This document shows, in pieces, positions 1 through 10,500 of a DNA stretch of 64,000 nucleotides. The notes under the pieces were generated by a model. That model was not told the origin of the DNA. It searched no databases and was given only the letters and a program-made list of their open reading frames with translations. How positions within the stretch are numbered: position 1 is the stretch's first letter; every line of letters begins with the position of its first letter. The stretch spans positions 14,696,538 through 14,760,537 of the forward strand of contig CM031870.1 of assembly GCA_018697195.1 (NCBI GenBank). The letters are read 5' to 3'. Both the position numbers and the translations under genes were made by a program. The DNA is from Certhia americana. Taxonomy: Eukaryota > Chordata > Aves > Passeriformes > Certhiidae.

Positions 1-476
1 GGCACTGCCATACCCCAGGAGATGGCAAAGCTAAATGATTCTCTGCCCAGCGTGGTGTTGGGGCTGCTGACTCTTTTCTTTTTTATTCCCTGCCCTTGGC
101 AGGGAAATGCCCCTGAGCTGGGCTGGGGCTGCCCCAGAGAGGCTCTGGCTGGCCAGGCAGGTCACCTGGGTGCCTCAATGTCAGTTTGAGGTGGTTTAGC
201 TCCAACGCCTTTAATAGTGTTTGTTTTCCTTTTCCTCTGGGGTGGTTTGAGAGAAGAGGGTTGATAATGGGATCAGCGTATACAGGCATACCTGCAGGGT
301 TTGGACAAAAATTCCGTCACTGGCCTGGGTTTAAATCTCAAACCTGGCAGCTCCATACTGAGAAGCTCCAGTCTCTAGGGCTCCATTCTCTGGGAGCAGG
401 AGGTGCCCAGAAAGCAGAGCCATCTCCCTGGGAGCTGCAGGCACAGCTCACCACCTCCTTCCTGTCCCTCTTCCAG
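1..476. other. Sequence upstream of the PRR35 coding exon (intron or 5' flank)
   Basis: No coding exon is recognised here. The stretch ends in a pyrimidine-rich tract and a CAG at 474-476, which reads as a 3' splice site just before the PRR35 start exon. An open frame runs in from 186 in the PRR35 frame, but its residues do not resemble the family and it contains the acceptor, so I treat it as non-coding. In human the upstream neighbour is CAPN15; nothing of it is seen. Confidence 0.5.
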
Positions 477-566
477 GACACACTGTGCTTCCCTGAGAGG
501 TGTTGGAAGATTCTCCTGCCGTGCCATTCCATTCCCACCAGGAGCCATCTCCAGGCAGCCTCCACC

Positions 567-2188
567 ATGTCCAAGGACGACGGGGGCTGCAAGCTGACCT
601 CAGTCTACAAGCACAAGGAGAGGAAGCCAAAGAAGCCTCACTACATCCCGAGGCCATGGGGCAAACCCTACAACTACAAATGCTTCCAGTGTCCCTTCAC
701 CTGCATGGAGAAGTCCCACCTCTACAACCACATGAAGTACAGCCTGTGCAAGAACTCCCTGTCCCTCCTCATCGAGTCTGACTGGCCCTACAAGAAAGGC
801 AACCTGCTGCACCCAGAGCTGAGGCTGCTGCACACGGAGAGCTCCCGCCTGCGCGGGCGGCACGACGAGCAGGACACCTGTGACACCTCGGCCACCACGG
901 GAGGCTCCATCCGGGCCAAGCAGGTCCCCAGCAGGGATGGCCACGAGGAGAAACCCATGACAGGGGTGGAGATCCTGCCTGCTGAAGGGGCTGGTGAGGA
1001 AGGTGGCCAGTTCCAGGAGGAGGAGGAGGAGGTTGCTGGCCTGCTGAGGGAGATGGATGCAGGGGAGAAGAAAGAGAGAAACGAAGAGCCAGGTTGCCAA
1101 GGTGACCCAGCTGAACCAGAAGTGAACACTTTGGTCTTCGGCTTCAAGAACAAGAGGGACAACAAGCCTTGCAAGGAGGTGGAGCCCGACTTCATCATCA
1201 CAGATGTCTTCTCCCTCAAGAACCACGTCATGAAGAGCAGGGAAATGGCCTCCCCTGACCTAGATGCAAAGCCAAAGCATTGCAAAGTGCCAAAGAAATG
1301 CCTCGCTAGTGGTGGGATCTTGATGGAGCAGTGGAAACTGGTGGCAAACGGGCAAAGAAGGAACACACCTGAGGTCTCCCCAACTTGTACTGACACCAAC
1401 ATCATCCCATGCTACCCCCCTCCAGCTTACGGTGACTACCACGAACCTCAGGGCCTGAACCTCTCGCTGCTGGGTATTAACTACCCTTTGAACCCCAGTC
1501 TCTTCTCCTACCTGAGCCCCACCATGGCCAACAGCACGACAACACACCCTCACTTGGCTCAGCTGCCCTTCCTGGCCTCCACAGCCCAGCTGATGCACCC
1601 CCATGCCTCCCACTTTCAGCCTCTGCAGAGCCCTGAGCGCTCAGCCTTCCTCCCCCGCTTCTACTACCCTTTGCTCTTCGAGCACACCTTCAGCTCCACG
1701 GAGGGCAAGCTGTCCTCCAGCAAGCCAGACCCCCAGCAGCTGCTGGGCTCAGTCATGCCCACGCCAACCCAAACCAAACCTTCCAGTGAGCCAAACAAAC
1801 CCGGGCTGCTGAAAGTTCCTGTGCTGAAGGCAGGTTTTCCTTGGTCCAAAGGTGTCCGGGAGGAGCCAGGCTCTGAGCTCGGCCACTCTGCCATGCTGGG
1901 GCAGGAGGAAGAGGAGAAATGGCTGTCCCAGGAGAAGGAGAGCAGCCCAGCTTTGGGCCTCAGTAACCTACGCAAGAAGTCAGCCACTGACATCTACCAG
2001 AGAGTGGTGGGGATGAAGGACGGCGCTTTCACTCCCAGCAGCGTCAGGAAGACAGAGTTGCCAGTGGTGACCTGCCTCGAGAGCAGCAGCCCTCCAGGAA
2101 ACCCATTGAAGAGAAAGTTCCCTGCCAATGGGTTGGATTTGATAGGACCCGAAAGGGTGATGCCTGGGAAGCTCAGCTACCAGAGCAG
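567..2188 (+). CDS. PRR35: PRR35 coding exon a (zinc-finger exon)
   Basis: The exon probably begins at 477 after a TTCCAG acceptor and codes from the ATG at 567. It ends at 2188 before a GTAAGG donor and leaves two bases of a split Ser codon (AG+T). It holds the zinc finger, the acidic run and most of the proline-rich region. Without splicing the frame meets TAA within the donor. Confidence 0.85.
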
Positions 2189-4118
2189 GTAAGGTGCCCG
2201 AGACCTCTCTGCCTCTTCCTCACTTCAGGCTGGCATTGTTTATCTCTATATCCTTTTGTTTCTCTGTTCCCCCACTAATCCATGGGATGAGCCCTAGGGA
2301 GCTGAGCACTCTTCAGGCTGGTGGCCCACACCAGTGCCCACCCAAGCGGAGCTCCGTGCCCACCAGGGCCTCAAAAGCCCCCAGGTGCCCCAAGCACCTG
2401 GGCTATGTCCCACTTGCTGTCCCTTGCCTTCCCCTCATCTGTACAGAGCCAGAGGTGATGTGGTGTCTGTGTGGCGTGGACCTGTGCTCCCCAGGCACCA
2501 GGAAAGGACCTCTTGTGTCCCCAGATATCCCAGGTTTGCTGGAACAGTGGCTGTCTATTTTTAAACACACGCATTTGCATTCCTTTGATTCACCTTCTGG
2601 TTTCAAAGCCCAGAAGGAGGGTCACGTTCCCAAACATTTCCTTTAACCTGGGGCTAGAAATGTGCACAGCTCCTTCAAACAGAATTTCAGTTCCTCCCCT
2701 GGTTGTGCAAGTCCAGCTGTAGCTCCAAGAAAAATGTCACAGCAAACCCACTGCCTTGACACCCAGAGGAGCTTTTTCTGGAGAAGATCTCTGTGGTTTT
2801 CTGTCTCTACTTGCCCTTTCCATGCTCCCAGGGTGGCTGGACAGATTCCCTGCCTTCAGGACTGCGGGATGGTAATTTCCATTAACATTCTCCAGTGCTC
2901 CAAGAGAAGGGCTGGGCTAGCTGAGGTGGGATCAGGACCATCTCCCAGACTGTCCCTTTGTCAGTGTCATGAAATGGTGTGAGCCAGAATCCATCCTTCT
3001 CTCCTGCGCAAGGAGCAGGTCCAGCCAGGGCTCTGCTTGCTCTGACCAAAGCCCTTCCTGGAAGGGTCTCACACTGGCAGCAGCCAGTGGAGGAAACCTG
3101 GCTAATCTGGTCATGCTGGCCCTGGACATAAGCACGAGGATTTTCCTATCTTTTCCCCTACTGATTATATCCACTTCTTCTCTACAGTGGTTCAAGGGCC
3201 AACCCTGGCCACATCCCCAAGGCCCTGGACCACTGGCACTCGGATGTCCTCACAGGCCAGTCTGAGGAACCAGAGAGGGACAATGACACCGAAGTTCTTC
3301 CCTCTGTGGGTGCTGCTCTGGATCATGGCCTCTGCAAGCAGAGCAGACCCCAAGAGACTTCTGCCACCATGGCAGGCTCTGAGGCCACAACCGTGCTTAT
3401 TGGGGACCTGTCCAAAACCTTGGAGGAGTACCAAGAGGTAGAGAAGAAACTGTCTGATATGGCAAAGGAGGACACCCCTGGGCAAAAAGAGCTGAGGGAC
3501 CAGCTGGTCAAAATCCGAAGGGAGCTCTACCACGTCCACCAAGCCCTGGAGAAAGCCACCAAAGCCCACGAGGGGCCGCTGGACCTGTCAGTGAAGAGAT
3601 CCTCAGAAGGTCTGGAGAAGCAGCAGGCCAAGAAGGATCCCTGCAACATGAGCCTGGGAAGTGAGAAGCTCCATGGCAAAGACCAAGGGTCCCTCAGCAA
3701 ATGTCCGGCCGCTGGGGAGGCTGGAGACGGGGAAGGGCTGCCCAGCTGCCTCTTGGAGACTGAGAACAAAACCATTGACCTGCTGATCAAGATGAGCCAC
3801 TCTGAGGGCCTGCGGGCGGCCTCCTCCGAGGCCCCTCTGGGTGCAGTGATCAAAGCAGAGGTGCTGCCCCTCAGCGTGCCCCTGGAGCTGCGCCACGTCA
3901 TGGAGCCCTACTACAGCCGGACCACCAAGTGTGAGGCAGATTCCAGTGTGCTGCTCTGCTCTGATGGCAGATCTGGCAGCTCTCAGGGCCCGCAGCTGCC
4001 GCTGAGCGCCGAGGATGGGCCCCATGGATGCCGCGCTGTGCAGCGCTCCCTGTCCTGCAGCCTCCCCAGTGACACCGACGCCGTGTGTGTCCACAGCCCT
4101 CTGCATGCTGACCCCTAA
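567..4118 (+). CDS. PRR35: PRR35 (proline-rich 35, ZNF750-like zinc-finger protein), two coding exons
   Basis: The coding parts are 567-2188 and 3188-4118, giving about 850 residues. Near the N-terminus a lysine-rich stretch leads into a single C2HC zinc finger with Cys39, Cys42, His55 and Cys61. The sequence around it is almost the same as in ZNF750 and PRR35, and this is the basis of the name. An acidic Glu-rich run follows at about residues 150-170, then a long low-complexity region rich in Pro and Ser with a Tyr-Pro-Leu-Leu block. The second exon adds a predicted helix at about 614-665, a PLDLS motif at 671-675 (the CtBP-binding PxDLS form) and a conserved Thr-Lys-Cys-Glu-Ala-Asp block near the end. 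The start at 567 is chosen for its TCCACC context and similarity to the family start. ZNF750 is a nuclear regulator of epithelial differentiation; a similar nuclear role for PRR35 is inference. The protein is longer than the human one I recall (about 570 residues). Position before NHLRC4 and PIGQ supports the call. Confidence 0.88.
3188..4118 (+). CDS. PRR35: PRR35 terminal coding exon (coiled helix, PLDLS motif, stop)
   Basis: The exon starts at 3188 after a TCTACAG acceptor and joins in phase to the previous exon. The helix (about 3405-3560) has heptad-like Leu and Lys/Glu spacing, and the PLDLS motif lies at 3576-3590. The stop is TAA at 4116-4118. The match to human PRR35 in the helix, in the PLDLSVKR block and in the Cys-Glu-Ala-Asp-Ser-Ser block near 3930-3945 fixes the frame. 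Confidence 0.85.
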
Positions 4119-6059
4119 ATCCACCTTGTTCAAAAGCTCCTGGATCTCACTGACCACCTCATGCTTCACCTTCCCAGCATCCTGCCTCTCCGTTCCTCCT
4201 CTCCCCCATGGGTGGAAGCTCCACCGTTGCCTGGCTGGGACCACGTTGTGTGGGGTTCCAGCAGTTCCCCCAGCTGAATCCACTGGAATCCACGGAAAAA
4301 TCCAGCCCCTGTGCTCCCCAATGTGTCACGGACAGCGCTGCTGGGCTCTGCATGCTCCCAGCCTCAACACCCCAGTCCTGGAACTCCCTTCGGAAGGGGA
4401 GTCACCAGCAGGCACCAAGAGAAAACTGCCAAAAGCACCAAGCTGTCATCAAAAGGCTCACACAGCCCTCCCATCAGGAACACTCAGGGACATTTGCAAC
4501 CCAGTCCCATAATCTGTGGACAGGGGAGGGATTACAGAGGGCCAAGCCTTGGTCCAGGTTTCACTCAATCTGACCATGGCTGTGACCTTGTACAAAGCAA
4601 AGACACAGTGGCTTTGTCCCACAGAGGCTGGAGGGTGTCAGCCAGGAACCAGATGCCCAGCTGGATTGGCCCAGAGGCCAAGGGTTTTCTGCACTGTGGG
4701 GACAAGAACATCCTGCCAGTCACAAGGACAAGTGCAACGCAGGTGCCACCTTGCCAGCTCCACACCTGGGTTCTGAGCTCTCTAGCCCAAGCCATTTGCC
4801 ATGTGTAGGGGATGCTGGGCTATGGGGACACGTTCCTGTTCACTGACCATCCAGTGTCCTGGTCCTCCTTTTGCCTTCACACAGAAAGGACCTTCCCTCC
4901 TTCTCTGCCCATGCAGATATAATGCATGTTCCTCACCAAGGCCCTGATCCTGCAAAGTTCAGCTCCCAGGATCTCCTAATCCTAATCCCCCAAATACTGG
5001 CACGTGGGACAGGAAAATGGGTGAGAGGGTGCTGCTGTGAACCACAGAGCTCAAGGGACACAAACCCTCAAAACAACTGTAAAGGGACAAACTTGGCCTG
5101 TCCTAAACTGGAACAATGCTGAGCAACCACCCCTGAGCCAGAGCACTGGAGATCAAACCAGCCAGGCAGGTGCCTGCTGCTTGTGGGATCAGTGCTGGCC
5201 TTCCCAAAAGGCCACGTTCTCCCTGCGTTCACTGGGCAGACTGGGACCCACTGCAGGGCAGTCACACATCCCTGTCCCCACCACTCATGTGAGAAACATC
5301 TGTTCTGGTTCAGGATGCCCTCATGCTTGGGCCAGGGACTCTTGGAGTCCCTCCCTGCTCTCCTGGAAAAGCACTTCTTCTCCCAGACAAACTCTGTATT
5401 CAGGACATGGTGGGGTGCTCTGCTAGCACCAACTGGGTGGCTTGTTCCTTGAAATGGGAAATGCTGGGATGGGGGCCAGGAAGGCAGGACAAAGAGGACA
5501 GTGGCAAAGCCAGAAATAAGGGACATACACAGAACATCCCACACTCTGGGCCCAACGAGGGCAATTCCACTGTGTTGGCTGAAGAAGGTAAGGCCCCATG
5601 TGGGACCTGGGACTCCTGTGTGCTTTGATGGACCCAGACAATATGAAGAGTTGGGTTTTCTCACCTGATTGCTCTCTGGACAAAGCTTCCACGTCATCAA
5701 AGGGGTTTATTTCTCACTGCCAGAATTGCTTAGGGCACAGGGCCCTGTGGGGTTATTGGTCTCTTCTCTCTGGAGGCGAGCATGGGGTGAGAGGGAGTGG
5801 GACATTGAGAAGGAGAGATGCTCAGCTCAGAAGTGGAGCCCTTTTGATCCAGCTCCAGGTCTTCTTGATGGGCTGTGTCCTGCTGCTTCCCAGCATGGCC
5901 TTGGTCCCATAAGGGAAGGTGGGAAGACTCCACCAGAACAGACCCCAGAACCAGGGTGGAAGTTCCTCAGTCCCAGAGCCCAGGGAGGTGGCATTGCCCA
6001 GCCTTTCTTGGTGTGAATTTTACTGTCACCTCGGGATGCCAAAACACCATCAGCACAGC

Positions 6060-6265
6060 AGACCCTCCACATCAAGCACCTTGCTCACATCACCCTCCCC
6101 CAACAGCCTCCCAGCCTCCCTCCAGCCTCTTCTGCCATCCTTTGCCCCTCTGTCACCCCATGCCCTGCTGTCACCTCCTCTCCCCAGCTCTTTCACTGCC
6201 CTGGCAGCCCATACCCCCCCCTGCCAGCACCTCCCTGTTCCCATATCTCTCCCCCCTCACCATCT
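6060..6265. repeat. Pyrimidine-rich low-complexity tract
   Basis: C- and T-rich sequence with repeated CCTCCC, CCAGCC and CACCTC blocks on the + strand. It has no coding similarity and no fixed repeat period that I can see. Confidence 0.5.
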
Positions 6266-6825
6266 CTTCTTCCATGCCTGGACCTTCGCCCCAATCACAG
6301 TAGGAAACTCACAGGCACAGCCAGGAAGTTGGAGTCCCATTTTCCCATGACATCCTTCCCTTCCCACCCAGCCTTAACCTCCTCTAAGGAACAACAAGTC
6401 ATGTTGGTCTCTCTGCCTACCTGGAAACCACATCTCCTCCCAGTTCCAAGCATCATCCCATGTTTTTTAGCAGATCCCCAAGTGAACGTGGGCACTTTGG
6501 ATGTCCAGGACACCAGAGGGGTAGCTGAGCTCTGGGACCATCAGCCCTGAGCTTCAGCAGGAGATCCACACCCAGACCACCTGGCAGTGCTGCCTTTCAC
6601 CCCTTTTTAGCTGAGATGTTGCCTGCACACTGTCACCTCTCTGTCCCCAGACCCTGACTCCATCCTGCTGCCAGAGCTGGGATGCTGTCTTGCTCTGTGG
6701 TGCCCATGCTGTGAACTGGGCACCTCCCATGAGCAGAGCAGCCCTCCCTGTGTCACTCCCCGTGTCCCTCACCTCTGCAGAAAGCTGGGGGGAGCAAGTG
6801 GAAGCTGGGGGCCGATCACACAGTA

Positions 6826-6831
6826 TTTATT
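6826..6831 (-). promoter_or_regulatory. Candidate poly(A) signal of a minus-strand transcript
   Basis: The + strand TTTATT is AATAAA on the minus strand. In the minus direction it follows a T-rich and A-rich stretch (about 6890-6835) and sits in an AT-rich island inside GC-rich DNA. That is the look of a 3' UTR end for a transcript running leftward from about 7 kb or beyond. No minus-strand coding exon was recognised, so a non-coding RNA or a chance match are both possible. Confidence 0.3.
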
Positions 6832-7213
6832 ATTCACAGTTTTACGAATGTACAAAACAAAAACCAAACCATTAAAGGGAAAACCTCCGAACGTGAGTTG
6901 CTGCTGGCTGCTTTGTTTTTTCCTGTGAGTGCTGCCTGCTCTGGCTGGATCCTGCAGCAGTCTCATGACACAGTTTCTATCACAGACCCTCTGGTTTTGG
7001 GGTGCCAAGTGAGCCACCAGCAGGATGTGGCCAGATGTTGACACTGCTGAGTGTGGTCTGTGTTTATGTGGGGGGGGCTTTGGTTCTTTCACTCTGCTGG
7101 ATCAGCACCAGGATCCCACTGGCTTGTCCCGTGCTGGGGAGAGGGGCTGCCCACTGTGTCTGACAGCAGAAGTCAGGCTGAGATGTCATCACATGAAGCC
7201 ATAAGTGTCCTAA

Positions 7214-7520
7214 TTCACAGAATCCCAGAATTCCAGAATGGTTTGAGTTGGAAGGAACCTTAAACCTCATCTCTTTCCACCCCTGCCACGGGCAGGGACA
7301 CATTCCACTAGCCCAGGTTGCTCCAAGTCCCATCCTTGGACACTTCCAGGGATCCAGAGACAGCCACAGCTTCTCTGGGCAACCTGTGCCATGGCTTCAC
7401 CACCCTCATAGGGAAGGATTTCTTTCTAAATGGTAATCTAAACCTCTCTTTCAGTTTGAAGTCATTCCCCTTGTCCTGTCACGACATTACTTGCTCCTGC
7501 AGAAGTCCCTGAGCACACAC
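7214..7520 (-). repeat. CR1 LINE 3' fragment
   Basis: The left end is the reverse complement of a CR1 tail (repeated GAATCCCAGAATTCC-like units). It is followed by the familiar CR1 3' region with the 'gggcaacctgtgcc' and 'ccttgtcctgtcac' blocks in antisense. It is 5'-truncated, as is usual for CR1. Confidence 0.85.
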
Positions 7521-10500
7521 ATGGCCCTTTCCTTCCATCTCCTTCACAGTGAACCACAGCTGGACTTTGGGACCACAACACCAGACCCTGGGAAGAGCAG
7601 AGAGAGGGTGCAGGGTCATATCCCACATTCCCAGTTCCACCCTGTCCATCAGCCTTTTCACTCTGTCCCGCTCCAGAGGGGATGGCTCCCCTCTCTGCCC
7701 TGCCATGGCTGTCCAAGGCAGTCCCCTCCCCAGGCACTCCTGCCTGCAGGCCACCAGGGAGGTGGAGGGAATGGCTGGCACCATTCCAGTTGAAAAGATG
7801 AAAGCATTTACCCTTACATTTAAATAATGGATGGGAGTTGAACTACCGGGGTGGCTTATCCAGGCTGCAATCTGCACCCCCAGGGCCCTCAGCCCACTCC
7901 AGCACAGGCCCCATTACACGGCTATTTGGTCACCCTAAAGGCATCTGATATGAAGCCATTACCCACCCTTTACACACAGGCCCATGATAGCCATCACTCT
8001 TGGCCATGGTTGACCACGCTCCCCCTACCTGCATGGCCCCTCAGTTTTCCTGCCCTCCAAGCCCACTCCCAATCAACAGATGGAGGATCCAGCCAAATCC
8101 CTCCCCTGCACTGATGAGGCAGCAGCCCCCCTGCTCCTTGGGCTGGGGGGGATATGGGGTCACAGCAGGTCCCTGGCACAGCTCAGAGCCCAGCAGCTCC
8201 TGGTCAATGGAGCTGCACAACCTTTATGGGTTTCTAACCCCAGGTGGGTACAGCTGCTCCTGCTCAAGTATTCCTTCCCGTCCAGCTTCAAGAGCAATGG
8301 AGAGCTCAGGGATTGGGAGGGAGGGAAGTTTCCTAATAAACAAACCCTAAGGGAAGGCTTATCTCAGGCAAGGCAGTGGAAGGAACCAGATTCCAAGGTT
8401 CCTTGTAAAAGAGGAGGTTGTTATGCTCCCCATCCCATTGGCACAAGGACATGGCCCCAGGGAAGCTGGGAGTGGAGGACACAGAGGGTGGGTTTGCTGC
8501 TTCCCCAACCAGTTTTCCAGCCACGTTGGTGTGACTGTAAGCTCTGGCTGGATGTCCTGCCAGGGTCAACAGCAAGGGGAGAGAGTTCTGGGGCAAAGCA
8601 GACACCCTGGGACACCAGAGCTCCTGGGGAAAGGTGGCAGGTTGTCATGTCAAGCTGCTCATTGTCAGCAGGGCAGCCCCGAGCACGAGGTGGGAACATC
8701 CCAGAGACCCCTGAAAATGCTGTGCACCCAGATTTCCCCAGCGTGGTGGCAAAGGGCCGGTGACAAAATTTGGAGGTGGATTTCCTGCTGGAAGAGAACA
8801 TTCGCTGCAGAGGAACAGTCAGCACAAGTCCCAGGAGTCACCCACCTGCACAGAGGATGGCTGGGGCTGTGGTGGGCATCACCTCTCCCCACTGCACTCC
8901 AGCCTGGCAGGGAAATCGTGGTCCAAGGGATGGAGCTGCAAACTCCCTTGGGTTTGCCAGGTAAAAGATGTGGTGGAGCCAACGTCCTGTCCAGAGTTGG
9001 ATGCTGCAGGCTGCTGGCTGTGACACCAAGAAATGGGGAGGTGTTTGTTGCCAGGAGTTCACCCCTTGCACGCAGCAATGTGCAGCTGGGTGGGGGAGAT
9101 CCAAGTGATTTGGGGCCACACAAATCCAGAGGTTGTGGCTGAGGTGCCCAGGATTGTGAGTGCTGAGCCAGGGCACCCCAGGCAGGCCAGGGAGCTGGGC
9201 ACTCACTCGGAACTGTGGGCTACCAGGTGGAACCAGCTGGGGATGAGAAGTGGTTCCTGCCCAGCACAACCAGTTTTCTCTTACCCCAACGTGGGCAGGC
9301 CAGAGCTCAGAGCAGTGGAAAGTTACCAAACGTGGGCTCAAGAAGGGCCAAGGTCGGCCAGGAGATTTCTGAGCAGACATGTGAAGCTGCAAAGACAACC
9401 TGGAGCAGAATTGCTCCATCTCAGGCAGGAGAGAGGCAAGGACCTGCTGGTGACAGGGCAACTTTAACTGTGAGCCAAGGGCAGGGAAAGATACCAGGCT
9501 GAGAGGACTCTGGAGTTGGGAAGACAAATCAGGAACTGACCCCAAAGGGGTGTCATCACTCCAGAGGACCTGTCCCAATCCACCTTGCACTTCCCACCTG
9601 GGGAAAGGCCGAGAAAGTTTTCTTTCTGCCAAATGACTGCACGTTGGGGGTAGTTTCCCCACGAACTTAAGTAAGGACTGATGTTTTCTTGGGAGCTCCA
9701 AGTAAAGTGTCCTGAAAGGTACTAACAGTGCCAGGAGAGTCTTTTGCCCATTCCCTTTGTCTCTTCCTCAGGGCTCTTCTCAGCATTGTTCCTCCCTTTG
9801 CTTGGAAGCTTTAGGATAGTAGGAGCAAGCAGGGGAGGTTGTGACTCCCCTCGAGGCACAAATGTTGCCCCCAGGGCTGGTAGCACACCAGGGAAGCAGC
9901 ACAGATGTGCTGAGACCTGGCAGGGGCTGATCTGCCAGGGCAATGCAGATCAGAGGGGCAGCCCAGCCCGGGCCTCCACCTTCTCTGACCCAGACTGCAG
10001 CTCCTGGGGAGGAACAGCAAGCCCTCCTGATCCTCCTGGGGGCTTCTCTGTGGGAAGAAGAGGAGCAGAGGCAGCCAGAAGCATCACTCCACACATTGCC
10101 TGTGGCTTATCTTGGATTCTCTTCTCCCAGCTGTTTGTGGAAGCAGCACTCCTGCTCCTCACGCTCTCCCCACCAAAACCAGTGGTTAACCCACCATAAT
10201 CTCTGCCTCGAGCCATCTCCCTGTGCCCTGGTGACTGTCCCCTGGCTCTGATGGGAACACTGCTGCAGTGCTGGTGTATTTTGAGTCCCACATGAACTCT
10301 TCAACCCCCATCAGCCACAAACACTGAAGTGCAGAGCAGTCCCTGAGGCTGCAGCTCCAGATCTGCTCTGGCAGCAGCCGTGTTCTTCATCCCCCCCATA
10401 GCGTGGAGGAGTAGCTATCCCATCTCCCCAGCTTTAAACGAGGAAAAACAGTACAAAAGGCTACAAAAGTTCCCTGCTGCGTTTTCCCATCTGTTATTGC

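Noticed and set aside
186..566. In-frame extension upstream of the PRR35 ATG
   Set aside because: It crosses a good splice acceptor at 476 and its residues do not resemble PRR35 or ZNF750; the ATG at 567 matches the family start.
8080..9701. Open frames of 220-290 codons on both strands
   Set aside because: They overlap each other on opposite strands, show no family similarity or domain pattern, and fit GC-rich DNA with few stop codons.
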